Below, piece by piece: positions 57,976 to 64,000 of a stretch of 64,000 nucleotides of DNA. Under the pieces are notes generated by a model, which was not told the origin of the DNA, made no database searches, and saw only the letters and a list, made by a program, of their open reading frames with translations. Both the position numbers and the translations under genes were made by a program. How positions within the stretch are numbered: position 1 is the first letter of the stretch; each line of letters starts with the position of its first letter. Source of the DNA: Lumbricus terrestris (Eukaryota; Annelida; Clitellata; Crassiclitellata; Lumbricidae); NCBI GenBank assembly GCA_949752735.1, contig OX457053.1, positions 937,293 through 1,001,292 of the forward strand, given 5' to 3'.

Positions 57976-60900
57976 CTGAAATTTGTTCATCTTTGCTTTA
58001 AATGTAAAAGTGGATTTAAGAATTGTCTATTCACTTAGAGTACTACGACAATCTAGATACCTAGGCTACTCAAAGTTGCTAAAAGTAGGAAACTGTATTA
58101 CCATAGACTTATGGGCCTTGAATGTAATTAGCCTATAGGCCTATGATGTGAAGCCTATCTGAAGTGTTGTAGTTCAATCAGGTAAGTAGGTTAAGCAAGC
58201 ATAAAAAATTAATCAATGGCATAGCTTTTATCATTAATTTTAAGCATTATTTAGAAAGTAAAACAAAAATTACTATAGGCTATTACTCATGACATAATTA
58301 TCTACATTGAAATAATTCGAATTGTTATAATTACGAAGGAGAGAACTAACTTTCTGCATAATTTTCTTAAGCTGAACCCGACAATGGCAGCAATGATGAT
58401 AAGACCCACTGTTCCTCCAACGAAGGTTGTTACTAGAAGTTCCTCGGAAAAATCTTGATAGAAAACAAAAATTTATAGCACGTTGCGAAGAAAACTTACA
58501 AAGAATTAAGTACAGGACACAGACAACAATCAAATGACAAAGCAATGACTGATCAGCATTTCGTTTAGGTAACGATACAGTATTATAGGCCTAATATAAT
58601 TTAGCAATTTGACAGTGACTATTTCAATGAGAATTTCAAGGAAAGTTTAAGCCGAGAAGAGCATTGTGTGAGTGAAGGCATAACTTCAAATAGCGCAAAC
58701 ATCACAAACCAGCATAGGCCTACTTTCTATTCCGAAGACAAACGTCGTCGTAAGACATCAAACGCCGTTGACGATAATATAAAATTACCTACATTACAGT
58801 TAGTAACAGGGAATTCATCGAGTACCAACCCAGTTAGCATGCAAACGCTTCTTCAATGTTTGTTTTCAGTTAGGAACGTTGGATACTGGTTTGCGTTAGC
58901 CTACATTCTAAACGTCATGCTAACGTTGTAGAAACGTTAATAGGAAAACTGATATGTGACACACGTTTCCCTATCGTTGAGACAACGTTTGCACAAAATT
59001 TTACTTAGGGCCTAACGTCACAGTTGACTTATTTGCACCCAGATTGGTCGCGTTTTTGTTTTAAACAGAAACAACAACGTTTAAACAGGTGTACTATTGA
59101 CTTAGAATAAATTTAATTTAACACGGTTTATCAAACGTTTCGGCAACGTTTCTACAGCGTTTCAACAAAATTTCAATTAGGCCTAGGCTAAATTTACAAC
59201 TTCCTTGAGCGCAGATAAAGGGCGTAGAAAGCTATGACAACGGAGTGAGCGAAAATAGAGTCTCTTCAAAACAAAGACCATTTATTCAGGTTAATAACAA
59301 AATTTATCACGTTATTTAAGCGTTGCGAAAACGTTAGTTTATGACGCTAGGCTACAACGTTATTTTAATGACTTGATTATTAGTTTTTTTTTCAGAAAAA
59401 TTGGCTATTAAATTTTGCTCAAATTATAGGCCTACAATTTTTTATAAATCAGAATAAAATTAAATAATTGCAACGGCGACGAGGCAGTACTAAAATATTA
59501 TCCAATTTCTCTACAATTTTGGGATGTTTATTTTATTGCCAAATGGAGCATTGACAAGCAAGAGCACCAAGAAAATTCAATTTCTAGTGTTTTAAATCAC
59601 CCTAGTAGACACATAGGCCTATTACTGTCTCAGCTTATAGAGATAATAAACAGTGTTTTGGTATGCTTGCAAGATATGAATGAGAGAAGTGTTACCGTTA
59701 GAAGTTACAGATTAACTTGTTGAATTCTTCTGATTATCTCTGTGTGACCAAGTTGGTGTGACTGAATAAAAACTCATAATTCACTTATAAGTTATTACTT
59801 CGACAATAATCCTAGTTTACTTAGCATTGCTTTCTTGACTGATTTAATTGTCCAGTTTATGATTGCATTTAACTTTCACATAAGCTATTTGAATTACCGA
59901 ACTGCTTTTTCTTTCCTAGACCGCGGCTAACATTAAAGAATATACTTACATGGTGCATTAAAGAATATACTTACTGACTTACTTACTTACTTTCTTACTT
60001 ACTTGCTTACTTACTTAAAGGAGTTTTCAAATTACCGAGCAATTTGGCCTACAATTTATTGCATGACTTCTTTAAGCAAAGCGCTTGCATTAGTTTATTT
60101 TACAATGTAAATTGCAGCAAAAAAGTCTAGATCTCATACTGTGGATTTCGCAACATTCCAGTTATAAATAAGGCAATAACTAGAAAAGACGCACTTACAA
60201 GTAGCTGAGACGTCAATTGATCTGTCGGTTGTTATGGACATTTTAACTGGAGTCGTTCCATTGTCAATAATTTCTTCTGCGTAAACATAAATGATCAGTA
60301 TAATAATAATATAGTTACAGAAGGTGGATGTAATATTCGGGTTTATAAATGCTTATTCTCTACGGGGCCGTCCATAAAGTACGTCACGCTATTTTTGACC
60401 ATTTTTGACCCCCCTCCCCCTGTCACAAACTGTCACAAATCTCGGACACCCCCCCCCTAAAGTACGTCACACTTTCGAACAAAAAAATTAAAAACATAAC
60501 CATTTACCTAACACTCTAAACCCTAGGATACTATCCCTAATCCCTCTGATAGTAACGTGTGTCCCTAAACGCTTTGATAGTGACGGGAAATCAACTTTTA
60601 TCTCGCCAGGCCGGGTTTTAGACACGCCTGGCCGGGCCGGGTCGGATTTTAGGTACTAAGAACAAAACATATAATAAAGAATTTATAAAATAAATGTGTG
60701 ACGTCACACATGGCCTGACCTCCTCCCCCTGTCACAAACTGTCACACTTTCTTACACCCCTCCCCCCTGGAGCGTGACGTAGATCTACTTTATGGACGGC
60801 CCCTACTAAAGGGTGATCGAGCATATATTTTTTCTGCGCCCTGAGACGAAGATGGTGCATCTAAATTACAACGCCAAGCCGAAGTCTCGTTGTCATGATC

Positions 60901-63330
60901 GCGATTCTTTGTATAGTCTAAGACTTATTCATAATAGCGATGTATCAGCGGTGCTACTGCAACCGCAATTCGCCTAGGCTGCATGTCCCTGTTAATTTCG
61001 TCTAAATAAATTCTGAATAACCTGCCAGAGACGAAAAAAGGAGTAGGTCTACTTGAGCACAGACGTACGACTATTTGTACATAATTGTCGCACAAAAGTG
61101 GTAGGCCTACTGCTGTGTAGCCTACGTGTATTAACTGTAGGTATAGGTCTAAAGGTCGTCGGGATGACTTGTTGTCCGGATTAACTGTCGCGGATTCAAT
61201 AATCACTGGACAACAAATTTTTACAAAAGTCATGTTACTGAAATGAAATTAGTCAGTTCTTATCAATTTTTATGTGCTGAACACGAATATGACAGTGAAA
61301 TTGCTTAATTGGCTCTAGTTTTTTTGTAATCTCAAATGAAGTAGTTTTATATCGCACAATGCATTCCAATAGTGATACACTTACGGTTAATATTTGTAAA
61401 AACCAGGCTATAGACTAGTTCTTAGATTTTTTTGCCTGTCTCTTGTACAGCTGTTCGGGAGCATCTCTGCGGAGTGTCCAGCAGTAGTCAGCCAACATTG
61501 TAGTGGACCATTTTCCCTGGTACCTTTGCTCCATTGTTGCGATATCTTGATGAAAGCGTTCGCCATGTTCGTCACTAACCATACCACAGTTGTCAGGGAA
61601 GAAATCCAGATGGGAGTCAAGGAAATGCATCTTCAGCGACATAATTGCAGCGAAATTTCTGGTACTGCTTGAGCATGTCTTCTACTAGTTCCTTGTAGTT
61701 TTCTGCCCTAACATTCCCCAGAAAGTCTGTAGAAACTAGACGAAAAGCATTCCATGCTTGTTTCGCATCACCCTCCAGCAAGTTGTTGAAGCGGTCATCT
61801 TTGAAAAGTTCTCTAATCTCAGGACCCACGAAAACTCCCTCTTTAATCTTTGCTTCGCTGAGTCGAAGGAATTTTTCATGCAGGTATCGGAAAGCTGGCG
61901 AAGTGCGGTCCATGGCTTTCACGAAGTTCTTCACCAAACCTAGTTTGATGTGAAGAGGTGGTAGTAGGATTTTGTGAGCCTCGACCAGAGCTGGGTGCTG
62001 GATATTCTTCTGTCCAACTGCCATGTTTTGTCTGGGAGTCCATTCCTTCCGCACGTAGTGCAACTCTCTTGCCCGACTATCCCACTCACACAAGAAACAC
62101 ATATATTTTGTATATCCTTGCTGCAGTCCCATTAAAATGGCAACTACCTTCAAATCACCGCACAGGTGCCATTTGTACCTGCTATAGTCAATGTAATGCA
62201 GTAGCTGTTTTAGGTTATCGTATGTCTCTTTCATGTGGACAGCATGCGCTAATGGAATAGATGGAAGACGGTTTCCATTGTGCAAAAGCACAGCCTTAAG
62301 ACTCAATGTCGAAGAGTCTACAAAGAGTCTCCATTCTTGTGGGTCATGAGTGATCTGTAAGGCATTCATGAGGTCGTCAATATTGGAACAGAATACCAGA
62401 TTACCTTCCTTCATGAAGAAAGGTTCCAACTGCTGATGGCACTTTCTATATGAAGTGATTGTGACATCTTCTTCTAGAAGATTCCATTGTTGGAGTCTTG
62501 ATCCTAGCAACTCTGCCTTGTTTTTGGATAAGTCCAAATCACGAGCAAGGTCATTTAGTTCTTCCTGTGTTATTCTGTGTGGGGTTGATGATGCACCACA
62601 GTGAAAATCGGGATCACTGCACGTTGACGGACCAGGAGAAGAACATGTCGGCTCACCCTTGTCCTCATCAGATGATTCAACGAAAATATATTCTGCTGGA
62701 GGTTCTGGAATAGGAAGTCCATCACCATGTGGAACTGGTCTCAATGCAGACGGAATGTTTGGGTAGACTATTGTCGACTTCTTTTGCTTCGTTATTCCAC
62801 CGGAAAGAGGAGGAACCAAGCCGAAGTAACAGTCATCTAAGTGGTTGCTTTGTGTCCATGATGGGATTATGCAATGAAGTGGAATATTACATCATTCTGG
62901 ACTTATTTAGGATATTGTCGCATTTCTACTGCATAAATTTACATGGTGAAACATAAGAAATGAACTATATGAAATATTTTCAAAACGAGAGCCAATAAAA
63001 ACTTTTTATGGTTATAATCGTGTTCAGCACACCAAGATGCTACACATTAGGGCCTTTTCCAGTCAGTAACGATTTCTATGTTGACCAGTGTAATTATCGC
63101 AGGGATTAATTAGCCTAATTGTCGTCGAGATTATTTAGTGTATTATGTGTCGCTATACTAAGGGTCGCACTGCTTGATTAGCTCTCAGTATAAATGAATT
63201 AGAAAATAATGAAACCGACCTGTTTGACACAGTATTCCTCTAGTTTCGTTGCATAAACCTTGACGCCATTTATTCTCCCCTGACTTTATGTAGCGGCATA
63301 TGTTGTTAGAGTTATTTCTGCCTTTTTGCT
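57618..63330 (-). CDS. Gene 6: ITIM receptor, 3' part only
   Basis: Visible exons: 63330-63220 (end of CTLD2: ICRYIKSGENKWRQGLC, GILCQT), stalk 60276-60199, W-exon 59761-59717, transmembrane 58453-58351, tail 57975-57618. They total 695 nt, 230 residues, in frame. Upstream CTLD exons must lie beyond 64000. It is closest to gene 5. In the W-exon, the donor aligned with genes 2-4 (G/GTAACA at 59696) would include an in-frame TAA; the alternative A/GTTAAT at 59717 corresponds to the gene 5 donor and avoids it. A minus-strand AATAAA lies at 57535-57540. A multicopy gene family member is inserted in the first visible intron. Confidence 0.75.
58351..58453 (-). CDS. Gene 6 transmembrane exon
   Basis: Encodes DFSEELLVTTFVGGTVGLII, then IAAIVGFSL and RKLCR. 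Phase 1 in, phase 2 out, donor GTTAGT. Similar to gene 5 (GGTVGLIIIAA against GATVGLVIIAA). Confidence 0.82.
58735..58785 (-). mobile_element. Short LINE 3'-end relic
   Basis: ACGTCGTCGTAAGACATCAA and the following CCGTTGACGA closely match 28982-29020, the 3' end of the LINE at 29-31 kb. Lies between gene 6 W and transmembrane exons. Confidence 0.5.
58860..59365. repeat. AACGTT-rich stretch
   Basis: At least fourteen AACGTT/ACGTTT/AACGTC-type hexamers in 500 bp (for example 58872, 58923, 58934, 58984, 59144, 59331, 59357), at irregular spacing. Not explained by any exon; lies in the intron upstream of the gene 6 transmembrane exon. Confidence 0.5.
59696..60276 (-). CDS. Gene 6 stalk exons
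   Basis: Thr-rich exon 60276-60199 (EIIDNGTTPVKMSITTDRS) and W-exon starting at 59761 (VTPTWSHRDNQKNST). Two possible donors for the second exon, 59717 and 59696, give respectively a membrane receptor or a protein ending before the transmembrane exon. Confidence 0.65.
59966..60016. repeat. (TTAC)n microsatellite
   Basis: About twelve TTAC/TTTC units in the gene 6 stalk intron. Confidence 0.9.
60364..60803. mobile_element. 440-bp TIR element, GGGGCCGTCCATAAAGTA ends
   Basis: Starts GGGGCCGTCCATAAAGTA and ends TACTTTATGGACGGCCCC, flanked by TAC on both sides. Internal GTCACAAACTGTCAC repeats and pyrimidine tracts, no coding frame. Intron of gene 6. Confidence 0.75.
61415..62819 (-). pseudogene. 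Frameshifted copy of a widespread multicopy invertebrate gene family
   Basis: The frame 62819-61617 (MVPPLSGGITKQKK to KFRCNYVAEDAFP) continues in another frame as 61642-61415 (MSLKMHFLDSHLDFFP to QAKKSKN). One extra base near 61640 separates them. Visible blocks: SSTLSLKAVLLHNGN, CGDLKVVAILMGLQQGYTKY followed by MCFLCEWDSRA, LLPPLHIKLGLVKNFVKAMD and VSDEHGERFHQD. I recognise this as a family found in many copies in arthropods, cnidarians and others, usually annotated as uncharacterised. Conserved D/E/H blocks hint at a transposon origin, which is inference. No clear terminal repeats were found. It sits in an intron of gene 6 and has no link to receptor function. Confidence 0.75.
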
Positions 63331-63555
63331 CTGAATATGAATCAAATTTAAAATAATTATATCTAAAAGATTTTTTTACCATAATAACAATTTTTCACAG
63401 CAAACAATTTAAGCCAGGATAACCTGCGATGTCAATTGAAAAAGTTCGAAATGTTCGCGTTAACATGTATGGATAGGCTAGATGCGCTTTGTCCTTTGGT
63501 CACGCTTTGTCATAAAAAAAATTTCCGTTAATTTCGTATTCATTCATTCATTGTA

Positions 63556-63905
63556 GGGCCTATATAACGCTTCTTCAAGGGGCTACTCGGAAGCGCTCCG
63601 GAATCTTGCACGGCAAAAAGGAATGTTTTTAGTTTAACTTAAAAAAGCTTCAGTAAGAGTCCCGGGAAGCAGACGAAGCTACTGTGGGAGCTACATCTTT
63701 TCTGTGGTGGGCTCAGTTGTCTGGGCTCACCTGTCTGGGCTCACCATGGAAAAAGCTCTCCTCTGCAGAGCTGCAGTTTGTGCAAATGGAACCAAGGGCA
63801 TTCCCTTCTGTGCACAACGGAGTGGGCGGTGGCCTTGCCGCCTTGGATACCTCTGGAGCAACCGAACTTTTGCAGGTAGTCTGGAGCAATACCAAGCTGA
63901 CATGT
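63556..63905 (-). mobile_element. CR1/L2-like LINE 3' fragment, minus strand
   Basis: The minus frame with VPFAQTAALQRRAFSMVSP aligns to VPFARTTTMKDRVFSVVGP of the 41-kb LINE. The tail near 63570-63595 has the inverse of the AGCGCT/TATATA 3' motif. Decayed by frameshifts and stops. Confidence 0.6.
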
Positions 63906-64000
63906 CTGAACCAGCTGTTACATATAAGTATTTTTTATATAGGCTAATATTGTTATCCCACATTTCTGATTGTTTAGATATCTTGACCAAACAATTATTA

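Overview
This is AT-rich, intron-rich nuclear DNA of an animal. Short exons with GT-AG introns, tRNA-derived SINEs, non-LTR retrotransposons, hAT-type elements and microsatellites are all visible. The species cannot be fixed from the sequence alone; a marine invertebrate, possibly an echinoderm or another invertebrate deuterostome, is a guess. The palindrome TAGGCCTA and its relatives are strikingly frequent throughout.

The main content is a head-to-tail array of six related genes, all on the minus strand. I assembled them exon by exon from splice sites, reading frame and homology between copies. Each encodes a type I membrane receptor: signal peptide, two C-type lectin-like domains (CTLD1 and CTLD2, each split over two exons), a Ser/Thr-rich stalk built from small repeated exons, one transmembrane segment, and a single last exon for the cytoplasmic tail. 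The tails carry tyrosine motifs that fit the immunoreceptor inhibitory consensus (ITIM, [S/I/V/L]xYxx[L/I/V]), such as SIVYAEL, SIEYATL and SIYAEI. Gene 1 (366-1782) runs off the left edge and has a stop codon in CTLD1. Gene 2 (3598-10641, 497 aa), gene 3 (14179-22603, 599 aa), gene 4 (25660-40085, 719 aa) and gene 5 (43411-54375, 429 aa) are complete and stay in frame across every predicted junction. Gene 6 (57618-63330) has lost its 5' exons beyond the right edge.

The genes differ mainly in two modules. The stalk ranges from one exon in gene 5 to eight in gene 3. The tail ranges from one altered motif set in gene 3 to a six-tyrosine array in gene 4. All exons between the signal peptide and the transmembrane exon are phase 1-1, so each can be skipped, duplicated or swapped without a frameshift. 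This is the layout of a fast-evolving inhibitory receptor family, plausibly for immune or self/non-self recognition, although function is inferred only.

The introns and spacers hold mobile DNA: a 4.9-kb hAT-like element (27455-32370) carrying a minisatellite into which a 5'-truncated RNase H-bearing LINE has inserted; a second hAT-like element (44532-46904) with a different minisatellite and a LINE fragment; several small MITEs with 8-bp target duplications; tRNA-type SINEs; CR1/L2-like LINE fragments; and a frameshifted copy of a widespread multicopy invertebrate gene family (61415-62819).
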